From NCBI GenBank assembly GCA_964637695.1, contig CAZWVF010000018.1, positions 1 through 42,309 on the forward strand: a stretch of DNA of 42,309 nt. The letters are read 5' to 3'. Of this stretch, positions 7,794 through 15,362 are shown piece by piece (the stretch's first letter is position 1; the number at the start of each line of letters is the position of its first letter). A program made the position numbers and the translations under genes. The DNA is from JAGLTZ01 sp964637695 (GTDB lineage Bacteria > Blakebacterota > Blakebacteria > Blakebacterales > Blakebacteraceae). The notes beneath the pieces were generated by a model, which was not told the DNA's origin, ran no database searches, and saw only the letters and a program-made list of their open reading frames with translations.

Positions 7794-8880
7794 ATGACCC
7801 TGTACCTCCCGTCACATCGAAAGCAGTGCGAACCAGCTCGGCCCGCACAGTGTCACGCTCGCTTGAATCCAGCACCCTCCCCTCGCGATGATCAAGGTGC
7901 GAAGGCTGGGTAAGGATCATCAGACTATCCAATTTACTAATTTCGACGCCTGGAAGCACCTTCATGTTCACTCCAAGCCTTACGGTACTTAATAAATGCA
8001 TACACTCCCGGAGCGCCAGAACCCTTGCATTCCGGAGCAGACCGAGTGATCGGTGAATCCTGTCCTCAACCTCCATCCTTGCCCCGTGCCGGAGTGTGGA
8101 GCGGGCTTGCAGCTCGTGATCGGTTATGAGCGCAACCGTTTTTGTCACTGAATCGGATATATCAGACTCCGATCTGCCAAATGTGAGCCGATTCGATACC
8201 AGAAAGAGGTTCCCGTATGCAGCTGATCCCTCACCGTAGGCTCCCCTTACCTGAACGCCATTCCCGGTCACATGGCGCAGAACCGCTTCTGTCTGATTGG
8301 TGAGTGCCAGGGCCGGCAGATGCACCAGGATATTTACGCGAAGCCCGGTGCCCACATTGGTGGGTGAAGCAGTCAGATATCCAAATGGTTCTCTGAAGGC
8401 AAAAGTCAACTTGCTGCCGAAAATGTCATCTGCAATCCCCAGGGCCTCCCAGCACTGCTCCGGACATAATCCCGCTGAAGCCTGCTGAAATCTGATGTGA
8501 TCGATATCATTGATCACAAGAGAGAACCGTTCATCCATGTTTACCGCGATCCCGGAGGGTCGTGTTGAATCGATCATTTCCCTGTTGATCAACTGCCTTT
8601 CAGACAGCAGCGACCGGCCCTCCCGTGGCAGATCCTCGATGGAGATCGAGATGGCGTCAGTGAGCTGCTCAACGCCGGCAGAGACCGACCAGACCTGTCC
8701 CGATACCTCCTTGAGTTCAGGCTCGTCGGCATTTGCAGGGAATGTGTAACCCTGCAGATTGCGGGCGAGAGTCGCTGCGGTAGATATAACAACTTCTTCT
8801 TCGTCCCGCCCTGAGGCGTCAAGCCAGGAAGGCTGGCGACTGCTCATCTCCTGAAGGACTTTGTAAGGTCCTTCGGACAT
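7786..8880 (-). CDS. mcsB: McsB-like protein arginine kinase homologue with altered active site
   Basis: 364 residues from ATG 8878-8880, one base after the mcsA stop; the open frame extends further upstream but only across mcsA in another frame. The phosphagen-kinase fold is clear: GLRVNILVHLPAL, RGAYGEGSAAYGN, EDRIHRSLGLLRNAR and STVRLGVNMKVLPG match McsB closely. Active-site positions differ from the Bacillus McsB consensus as I remember it: SSRIRLARN is STAATLARN (33-41), losing both phosphate-binding Arg; NEEDHIR is NDIDHIR (124-130), losing the second Glu; the Cys of TxCPTNVGTG is Ser172. McsB normally phosphorylates Arg residues to mark proteins for ClpCP. Here catalysis looks impaired, so a pArg-binding or adaptor role is possible. 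Symbol given by homology and context only. Confidence 0.85.
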   Translation of the reverse strand: MSEGPYKVLQEMSSRQPSWLDASGRDEEEVVISTAATLARNLQGYTFPANADEPELKEVSGQVWSVSAGVEQLTDAISISIEDLPREGRSLLSERQLINREMIDSTRPSGIAVNMDERFSLVINDIDHIRFQQASAGLCPEQCWEALGIADDIFGSKLTFAFREPFGYLTASPTNVGTGLRVNILVHLPALALTNQTEAVLRHVTGNGVQVRGAYGEGSAAYGNLFLVSNRLTFGRSESDISDSVTKTVALITDHELQARSTLRHGARMEVEDRIHRSLGLLRNARVLALRECMHLLSTVRLGVNMKVLPGVEISKLDSLMILTQPSHLDHREGRVLDSSERDTVRAELVRTAFDVTGGTGSYE

Positions 8881-8881
8881 G

Positions 8882-9400
8882 TCATCGATTCTTTCTGTTC
8901 TGGATCTGCCTGAGCCTGTCGCGGATCTGTGCAGCCTGTTCGAATTCCTCCATATTGACAGCTTCTTCCAGGGCACTCCTCAAAATCGTCTCATCTTCTT
9001 CTTCCTGCGGCCACTCCCCCTCTTGAGGGTAAACCTTGCCAAGATGAGAATCGGATCCGTGCAGTTTCTGCAGCAATATCATCAACTGGTTTTCAAATGA
9101 GGTATAGCAGTGCGGGCAGCCGAGCAGCCCGGTCTCCCGGAGATTCCCTGAAGACCATCCGCACGCCGTGCACATCTCCGAATCTGATGGATCTCTTCGA
9201 TCGATGATACCCTCTCCGGCCAGCTGTTTTATAATTTCCGTGAAACCGGTTTCGAGCTGTACGGGATTCCTCAATACGGGAGTGGGGATGCCGCGTTTTT
9301 CAGCACACGCCTGGCAGAGGTAAAGAACATTGTCCTCTCCCCCCTTTTTCCCGGTATGGATAATGGTAGAAACACGCTGCCGGCAGTCATCACACAACAT
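8882..9400 (-). CDS. mcsA: McsA-like zinc-finger/UVR protein
   Basis: 172 residues. The N-terminal half has four CxxC pairs (MLCDDC; LCQAC; MCTAC; GCPHC), matching the two zinc fingers of McsA, the activator of McsB. The C-terminal part carries a UVR motif (MEEFEQAAQIRDRLRQI), thought to contact ClpC or McsB. It is one base upstream of mcsB and starts one base after the lolD stop, so it belongs to the same transcript. Family and context agree. Confidence 0.92.
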   Translation of the reverse strand: MLCDDCRQRVSTIIHTGKKGGEDNVLYLCQACAEKRGIPTPVLRNPVQLETGFTEIIKQLAGEGIIDRRDPSDSEMCTACGWSSGNLRETGLLGCPHCYTSFENQLMILLQKLHGSDSHLGKVYPQEGEWPQEEEDETILRSALEEAVNMEEFEQAAQIRDRLRQIQNRKNR

Positions 9401-9401
9401 C

Positions 9402-10100
9402 TTAAATATTCTTTGAGTAGAGCAGACCCTCAGAGAGTTCGAATATCCTGTGCGCGCGTGAGGCCAGCTGCATGTTGTGCGTTACGAGTACCAGGGTCTG
9501 CCCCTCTGACCTGTTCAATCCCCAGAGCAGATCGTGCAGGACCTCGCTGGATGATTCGTCGAGATTCCCTGAAGGTTCGTCGGCCAGTACCATACTCGGC
9601 CCGTTGGTCAGCGCCCGGGCAACGGCTACCCGCTGCTGCTCGCCACCCGACAGCTTGACCGGCCGGTGGTCGGCCCTTTCTGTGAGATTCACGGCATCGA
9701 GCAGTTCGAGCGCCCGCTCCATCGCCTCTTCATGTTCTTTCCCGGCCATCATCGCCGGAAGAGCCACATTCTCCTGCGCAGTGAAATCGGGCAGGAGGTG
9801 ATGCGACTGGAAAACGTAACCGATCTCCCGGTTGCGCACTTCGGCCAGCGCTTCGTCCCACAGGGTATTCAGGTCGTGACCGGCCAGTACCACCCTCCCC
9901 GCGTCTGGTCTGTCGAGAGCGCCGATTATATGCAGCATGGTACTCTTGCCGCTCCCTGAGGCACCGACAATCGCAACTATCTCTCCCTGTTCTATTTCGA
10001 GATCTAGGCCTCGCAGAACATGCAGTGGTTCCCCCGCGGTTGGATAACTCTTATGGAGACCTTCAACCCGCAGCAGTATTCCATCGGACCGATTATTCAT
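9402..10100 (-). CDS. lolD: Lipoprotein-releasing ABC transporter ATPase LolD
   Basis: 232 residues, typical of the LolD/MacB ATPase group. Walker A GASGSGKST, Q-loop near FQSHHLLPDFTAQENV, signature LSGGEQQRVAVARAL, Walker B MVLADEPSGNLD and switch His in VTHN are all present. The start overlaps the end of the permease gene by 8 bases. With the permease it should form a Lol-type inner-membrane complex that extracts lipoproteins for delivery to the outer membrane, in keeping with a diderm cell. Confidence 0.93.
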   Translation of the reverse strand: MNNRSDGILLRVEGLHKSYPTAGEPLHVLRGLDLEIEQGEIVAIVGASGSGKSTMLHIIGALDRPDAGRVVLAGHDLNTLWDEALAEVRNREIGYVFQSHHLLPDFTAQENVALPAMMAGKEHEEAMERALELLDAVNLTERADHRPVKLSGGEQQRVAVARALTNGPSMVLADEPSGNLDESSSEVLHDLLWGLNRSEGQTLVLVTHNMQLASRAHRIFELSEGLLYSKNI

Positions 10101-11364
10101 CTCTGATAGCCTCCACCGGAACCAGCGCAGCCGCCCGGCGAGCGGGATAGAGACTGGCGAGCAGACAGAATAGAAGGCTGATCACTGTGATGAGAGTGAA
10201 ATCCAGGAACCGCATGTCGATAGGAACCGCATCTATGAAATAGACATCGGGAGGCAGATGGATCAGACGGAAGGTCTTCTGCGCCCAGCAGAAACCATAT
10301 CCTATCACAAGTCCGATAACCGTACCGACGACACCAACTATCATTCCCTGGCTGACGAACACCCGCTGCACACTCGAACGGGTTGCCCCCATCGCCTTGA
10401 GAATCCCGATTTCCTTCTTCTTCTCCAGAACCACCATGATCAGAGTGGATATGATATTGAAGGCCGCCACCATGATGATCAGGCCCAGGACTATGAACAT
10501 CGCCCACTTCTCGATTGTCATCCACGAGAAGAGGTTCTTGTTCTGATCTATCCAGGTGATCACGTAGTAGGGATAGGGCAGTATCCTTTCCAGTTCTTCC
10601 TGAACGGATTGTGCATTCCACATATCATCAATGCGGACTGCCAGCCCGGAGATCCGGTCGCCCATCCCCAGCAGATTCTGTGCGGTCTTCAATCCCAGAT
10701 AGGCATAGGCGACATCGTACTCGTAGAGACCCGTTTTAAAGACACCGTTGACTTTGAAGTTCCGCTGGCGAACGGTCGGAAAAAGAGAAAAGCCTGTTGG
10801 GGACTCCTCTCCCTCAGGAAGAACCGCCACATAACCTTTCTGTCCAACCGACCCCACGCGCTGACTCAGATCCCACCCCAGGACCATACCGTAGAACTCA
10901 AGCTCCCTGGAATTCTCGGGACTGATCGGTTCCCGAGAGATGCCGAGATCGAGACTGCCTCCGATAATTGCCCCGGAGATCGTATAGACCTCGTCGGCGG
11001 TCGATGGATCTATTCCCCTTATCACAGCCGTGACCCGCTGCCGGCCTCCGATCATCCCGTCACTTTCGATGAAGGGAGTAACACCTATGATCCCGGGAAC
11101 GGTTCGCAGGGTATCCATGACAGACTGCCACGTACCTCCCTCAATGCCGCGTTTGTGGAAGGTGACAACCTTTATGTGTGCGTCTGTATCGAGGATTTTC
11201 TGCCGCACTTCTGTCTCGAGTCCGTTCATCGTAGACAGGACTATGGCAAGGGCGGCCACGCCGATTGCGACACCGAAGACAGAGATATATGTGATGAGAG
11301 ATATGAAGCGGGTGCGTCTGCGACTGCGCAGATACCTGAGAGCGATGAATGTCTCGTAGCGCAC
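10093..11364 (-). CDS. lolC: Lipoprotein-releasing system permease (LolC/LolE family)
   Basis: 423 residues with the MacB_PCD/FtsX layout: an N-terminal transmembrane segment (FISLITYISVFGVAIGVAAL, about 20-45), a periplasmic domain of about 220 residues, and three C-terminal membrane segments that include the LKAMGATRSSVQRVFVSQG coupling region. The GTG start at 11362-11364 is supported by GAGGGA 8 bases upstream. It is followed by lolD with an 8-base overlap. Only one permease is present, as in the many non-gammaproteobacteria with a single LolC/E-like subunit (sometimes called LolF), so the choice of C over E is nominal. Confidence 0.9.
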   Translation of the reverse strand: MRYETFIALRYLRSRRRTRFISLITYISVFGVAIGVAALAIVLSTMNGLETEVRQKILDTDAHIKVVTFHKRGIEGGTWQSVMDTLRTVPGIIGVTPFIESDGMIGGRQRVTAVIRGIDPSTADEVYTISGAIIGGSLDLGISREPISPENSRELEFYGMVLGWDLSQRVGSVGQKGYVAVLPEGEESPTGFSLFPTVRQRNFKVNGVFKTGLYEYDVAYAYLGLKTAQNLLGMGDRISGLAVRIDDMWNAQSVQEELERILPYPYYVITWIDQNKNLFSWMTIEKWAMFIVLGLIIMVAAFNIISTLIMVVLEKKKEIGILKAMGATRSSVQRVFVSQGMIVGVVGTVIGLVIGYGFCWAQKTFRLIHLPPDVYFIDAVPIDMRFLDFTLITVISLLFCLLASLYPARRAAALVPVEAIRDE

Positions 11365-11387
11365 TGTCAGATTCCCTCAGCCACTCC

Positions 11388-12971
11388 TCAGCTCTGACCC
11401 TCTTCGGGACGCAGAGTTGGAAAGAGGATCACGTCACGGATCGAACGCTGATCGGTGAACAGCATGACGACACGATCGATCCCGATACCCAGGCCTCCGG
11501 TAGGCGGCATTCCATATTCGAGCGAACGCACAAAATCTTCGTCCATTCTCTGTGCTTCATCATCGCCCAGCTCAAGCAATGCGAGCTGCTGTTCAAATCT
11601 TGCCCGCTGGTCATCCGGGTCGTTCAACTCGCTGAAGGCGTTGGCGAATTCCATTCCGGCAATGATCAGTTCAAACCGCTCGGTCAGGCCCGGTATCTCC
11701 CTGTGACGCTTGGCAAGCGGGCTCAGTTCCACCGGGTAATCGATTACGAATACCGGCTGGATAATGTTCGGCTCCACGAAGGTACCGAAGGCAGCATCGA
11801 GAAGCCCCCCCCTGCCGATCTTCCCTTCAACATCCACCCCCCTGTCCTCCAGTGCATTTCTCAACTCATCTTCCTCCATCCCGCCTGCATCGAGATCGCC
11901 GTGTTGTGAAAGAAGATCGAGGAAAGGCACTCTCTGAAATGGCAGTGCCAGATCTATGGTCCGGCCATCGAACTCGAGTTGAGTTCCTCCATCCAGTACG
12001 CTTTCGCACCAGTGGGCGAAGATATCCTCGACAAGCTTCATGATATCGTTGTAGTCAGCGTATGCCTGGTAGAGTTCCAGCATCGTGAATTCCGGATTGT
12101 GCCAGCGGTCGAGCCCTTCATTCCGGAAGATCCGGCCGATCTCGTAGATCCGATCGAGACCGCCCACTATCAATCTCTTGTGGTAAAGTTCGAGCGCTAT
12201 CCGCAGGTACATCTCGATATTCAGGGTGTTGTGCACGGTTATGAAGGGTCTGGCGCTGGCCCCTCCATGCAGCTGCTGCAGAACAGGTGTTTCAACCTCC
12301 AGAAAGCCGCGACCATTCAGGAATGAACGCACTTCGGTTACCAGGCGCGATCTCGTCCGGAATATCTCCCTGACATGAGGATTGACGAAAAGATCCACGT
12401 AGCGCCTGCGGAAACGGGCCTCCCTGTCCGCAAAAGCGTAAAAGGTCTTCTCTTCTCCTGTATCAGGATCGATCGCGGTTTTGGGAGTAGGTATCGGACG
12501 GATGGTCTTGGCCAGCAGGTCGAAAGAGGTCACCCGCACCGTCTTTTCACCCGTACGGGTCACCATCAGGGTTCCTTCTACACCCACCCAATCCCCCAGA
12601 TCGAGCAGTTTAAAAATGCTGAAGGTGTCTTCTCCGATATCATCCTGTTTGAGGTAGATCTGAATTCGGTCCGATTGATCGAGAAGATCGCCAAACGCTG
12701 TTTTTCCATGTGTCCTGACGGCAGTCAGCCTGCCTGCCAGCCGGACGGCAGGCATCTCGGCCTCTTCTTTACCATCGGGACACAACTCATCCCACCGGCT
12801 CTTGATTTCCGCGATTGAATGGGATGGTTCGAAGCGGTAGGGATACGGCTCTATTCCCAGCTTGCGGAGCGCATCAAGGTGCTCTCTTCTGGCGGCGATA
12901 TACTGATCGCCGTCAGAGTCAGCCGGTGGAAGTACCGGATCGGTATCTCTTGGAATGTCTTTGTCTGTCAC
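11388..12971 (-). CDS. lysS: Lysyl-tRNA synthetase, class II
   Basis: 527 residues. An N-terminal OB-fold anticodon-binding domain (about 65-175) precedes the class II catalytic core: motif 1 around RSFLNGRGFLEVETPVL, motif 2 FRNEGLDRWHNPEFTMLE, motif 3 GLGIGIDRVVMLFT. The usual FRNEGxxxxHNPEFT signature is intact with DRW inside it. A short extra segment around DPDTGEEKTFYAFADRE lies before the RRRYVDL element. The start is GTG (12969-12971) with no clear Shine-Dalgarno sequence. It charges tRNA-Lys. It lies between the phosphatase gene (54-base gap) and lolC (23-base gap). Confidence 0.97.
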   Translation of the reverse strand: MTDKDIPRDTDPVLPPADSDGDQYIAARREHLDALRKLGIEPYPYRFEPSHSIAEIKSRWDELCPDGKEEAEMPAVRLAGRLTAVRTHGKTAFGDLLDQSDRIQIYLKQDDIGEDTFSIFKLLDLGDWVGVEGTLMVTRTGEKTVRVTSFDLLAKTIRPIPTPKTAIDPDTGEEKTFYAFADREARFRRRYVDLFVNPHVREIFRTRSRLVTEVRSFLNGRGFLEVETPVLQQLHGGASARPFITVHNTLNIEMYLRIALELYHKRLIVGGLDRIYEIGRIFRNEGLDRWHNPEFTMLELYQAYADYNDIMKLVEDIFAHWCESVLDGGTQLEFDGRTIDLALPFQRVPFLDLLSQHGDLDAGGMEEDELRNALEDRGVDVEGKIGRGGLLDAAFGTFVEPNIIQPVFVIDYPVELSPLAKRHREIPGLTERFELIIAGMEFANAFSELNDPDDQRARFEQQLALLELGDDEAQRMDEDFVRSLEYGMPPTGGLGIGIDRVVMLFTDQRSIRDVILFPTLRPEEGQS

Positions 12972-13025
12972 GGGTTCACTTATGGTTCAGGTCATCCTCT
13001 TCTCAGGATGCGACAGTATACGGAA

Positions 13026-13664
13026 TTACTCTCTTATTATCTCTGTTATTCCTCCATTTGACACATCAGATCTGGCCACTTTCCAGGTACGATTCCATCT
13101 CAGGGTCCACATCAGAATCATGACGGTGCCCCGGTGGGCTGTCACCAGCCGTTCAGAGCAGTCTGTGTATTCCTCAGGTGCAACCCAGTCGAGCAGCTCG
13201 TTCCATGCCGCACGATATCTTGAGCGCGCCTGCCAGATCGATTCGGAAACAGGAAAAACCGGAAAAATCTGGTGCGCCATGCTGTGCAGGAACCAGCTGC
13301 GTATCGTCCTGTCACGATTCGGAAAGATCCTGGGCTGCACCCCGGCAGGCATGAATTCCCGGAACCGATCTATACAGACTACCGGAAGCTGAAGCAGACC
13401 TGACAGGATGTCGGCCGTCTGGCGTGCCCGGCGGAGCGGACTGGTATGCACCGCCGGTAGCGATCTGCCCTGAAAATGGTCTGCCAGTTTCTCAATCTGC
13501 TCAATTCCGAACGGTGTAAGCGGGCTCTCCTCAGAATCGAGTACGATCTGATTGTACTCCTCGGCGCTGACATGCATGGTTTTGGGATGTTTGTTGTAAT
13601 CGGTTTGACCGTGCCTGACCAGCCACACCCTCTCCACATTATGCGATCGATGCTCAGCCCCCAT
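13026..13664 (-). CDS. Histidine phosphatase family protein
   Basis: 212 residues of the phosphoglycerate-mutase-like superfamily. The RHG motif with the phospho-accepting His is in VWLVRHGQTDYN near the N-terminus; SPLRRARQTADIL supplies the following conserved Arg residues, and the second catalytic His is in TAHRGTV. Substrate cannot be told: the family includes sugar-phosphate phosphatases and SixA-like enzymes. The ATG lies 8 bases after the prfB stop, so the two are probably co-transcribed. A later GTG just before the RHG motif is a possible alternative start. Confidence 0.85.
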   Translation of the reverse strand: MGAEHRSHNVERVWLVRHGQTDYNKHPKTMHVSAEEYNQIVLDSEESPLTPFGIEQIEKLADHFQGRSLPAVHTSPLRRARQTADILSGLLQLPVVCIDRFREFMPAGVQPRIFPNRDRTIRSWFLHSMAHQIFPVFPVSESIWQARSRYRAAWNELLDWVAPEEYTDCSERLVTAHRGTVMILMWTLRWNRTWKVARSDVSNGGITEIIRE

Positions 13665-13672
13665 CAGACCAC

Positions 13673-14783
13673 TTAATTCTCCGACTTGACCCAGGTGAGA
13701 TAGGCTTCGATGAAGCCGTTGAGATCGCCGTCGAGAACGGCTTGAACGTTCGATGTTTCAAAATTTGTTCTGTGATCCTTAACCATCGTATAGGGGTGAA
13801 GCACGTAGGAACGGATCTGGCTGCCCCATTCGATCTTTTTCTTCTGCGATGCAAGCTCGGCCTGCTGCTCCCTCCTCTTCTCCAGTTCCAGCTGGAAGAG
13901 CCGGGAGCGGAGAATCCTCATCGCCGTTTCCCGGTTCCGGTGCTGAGAGCGTTCGGACTGAGACTGCACAACGATCTTTGTCGGCAGGTGAGTGATGCGT
14001 ACGGCGCTCGATGTTTTATTCACATGCTGTCCGCCCGCTCCGCTGGCCCGGTATGTATCGATCCTGAGGTCGGCTTCATCGATCTCGATCGTAATGTCAT
14101 CATCCACGGCCGGAGTCACGAAAACGCTGGCAAAGGATGTATGACGCCTGGCGTTGGCGTCGAATGGGCTGATACGCACCAGCCTGTGAACACCCGATTC
14201 AGACTTCAGGTATCCATAGGCATATGCACCTTTAACCTCCAGGGTTACATCCTTGACACCGGCTTCCTCCCCGGGTTGATAGTCAAGCACGACGTGTTTG
14301 TAACCCGACCGTTCTATCCAGCGCGAATAGAGCCGGAAGAGCATATCGGCCCAATCCTGCGATTCGGTCCCGCCTGCACCTGGATGGATAGTCAGGATAG
14401 CACCCAGTTTATCTTCCGGATCGGAGAGTGTGCTCGCGAATTCGAGGCGCTCCACCTCGCGCTCCATCTTCTCCACTCCCGCCCGGAGTTCCTCGGCAAG
14501 GCCCGTATCTTCTTCCTCAGAGAGGAGTTCCTCCATTGCCTCCAGATCATCCAGGTGCTCGCACACAACCTTCCATGGCTCGACCGTGGCTTTCGCTGCT
14601 TTCATCCGGTCGATCGTCTTCTGGGCCTGGTCCCGGTCATCCCAGAAACCGGGTTCGGTCATGCGGGCTTCAAGCTTCCTGAGTGTTACTTCATACCGGG
14701 CGACTTCAAAGAAACCTCCCGAGTTCGTCAACACGTGCACGGAGGTCTTCGAGTCGGTCTGTGTAGATGGTAGGCATTTTCAT
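13673..14783 (-). CDS. prfB: Peptide chain release factor 2 (programmed +1 frameshift)
   Basis: About 369 residues if read with a +1 shift. The zero frame starts at ATG 14781-14783, overlapping the HIT gene stop as ATGA, and encodes MKMPTIYTDRLEDLRARVDE followed by LGRFL before an in-frame TGA at 14706-14708 (codon 26). The +1 frame continues as EVARYEVTLRKLEARM to TAA at 13673. The body has the RF2 stop-recognition motif SPF (ISPFDANARR) and the catalytic GGQ (ASGAGGQHVNK). RF2 releases peptides at UGA and UAA, and the internal UGA lets RF2 limit its own synthesis. An upstream GTG at 14740 would yield a protein without the normal N-terminus and is rejected as the start. Confidence 0.95.
14706..14720 (-). 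promoter_or_regulatory. prfB +1 programmed frameshift site
   Basis: On the minus strand the sequence reads GGG AGG TTT CTT TGA A. CTT TGA is the classical slippery codon plus stop, and GGGAGG sits three bases upstream of CTT as the Shine-Dalgarno-like stimulator, as in Escherichia coli (AGGGGG TAT CTT TGA C). The base after TGA is A instead of C, so the shifted frame continues with Glu rather than Asp. Codon 26 is the same position as in E. coli. Confidence 0.93.
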
Positions 14784-15358
14784 CGTTTGTCTGCTATGCG
14801 GTCGAACGCAGGCCGCAGTCGGTTATAGGTATCTTCCAGCATCTCGGGCAGAACTCTTGTGTCTCCGAGAACCGGCATGAAATTTGTGTCTCCATCCCAC
14901 CTGGGTACAACATGTAGATGGATGTGATTGATAATCCCCGCTCCTGCAGCCCTGCCCAGATTGAATCCGATGTTGAAGCCGTGTGCATTCATCTCCTCTT
15001 CCAGCACTTCCATGCAGAGGTATGATGCTTTCATCATTTCGGTCACCGTATCCGGAGCCAGGTCCTGAAGCCTTGCCTCATGCGTGTACGGAACAACCAT
15101 CAGGTGACCGGTGGCGTACGGATAACGGTTCAGTATGACATAAGTATCTGCCAGCCGGGCTACAATGTGCGATTCAGAGTCGGGTGTCTCACTGTCGGAC
15201 GGTATGGTGCAGAATATGCACTCGTCCGGCTGCGGTTCCGTGAAGTAGGCAATCCTCCACGGCGCCCACAGCCGGTCCGGTCCCGCACCGGCCTGTCTCA
15301 TGCCCTCCTCCATGGAGGATTCGCACCCCCGCCGGTCCTCTGTCTCGTTTTGACCCAT
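14780..15358 (-). CDS. HIT family hydrolase
   Basis: 192 residues from ATG 15356-15358. That start is preferred over the much longer open frame because AAGGAAT precedes it, it follows the peptidase stop by 4 bases, and upstream residues only mirror the peptidase gene in another frame. The histidine triad is NHIHLHVVPRW. A CxxC pair (Cys47, Cys50, ECIFC) and WAPWRIAYF resemble Fhit/Ap4A-phosphorylase-like HIT proteins of actinobacteria and FCB bacteria. HIT enzymes hydrolyse or transfer nucleoside phosphates; the substrate cannot be read from sequence. The stop overlaps the prfB start. Confidence 0.9.
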   Translation of the reverse strand: MGQNETEDRRGCESSMEEGMRQAGAGPDRLWAPWRIAYFTEPQPDECIFCTIPSDSETPDSESHIVARLADTYVILNRYPYATGHLMVVPYTHEARLQDLAPDTVTEMMKASYLCMEVLEEEMNAHGFNIGFNLGRAAGAGIINHIHLHVVPRWDGDTNFMPVLGDTRVLPEMLEDTYNRLRPAFDRIADKR

Positions 15359-15362
15359 ATGA

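Noticed and set aside
8881..8976. N-terminal extension of mcsB to 8976
   Set aside because: The extra 32 codons only mirror the end of mcsA in another frame; the ATG at 8880 gives the usual McsB N-terminus.
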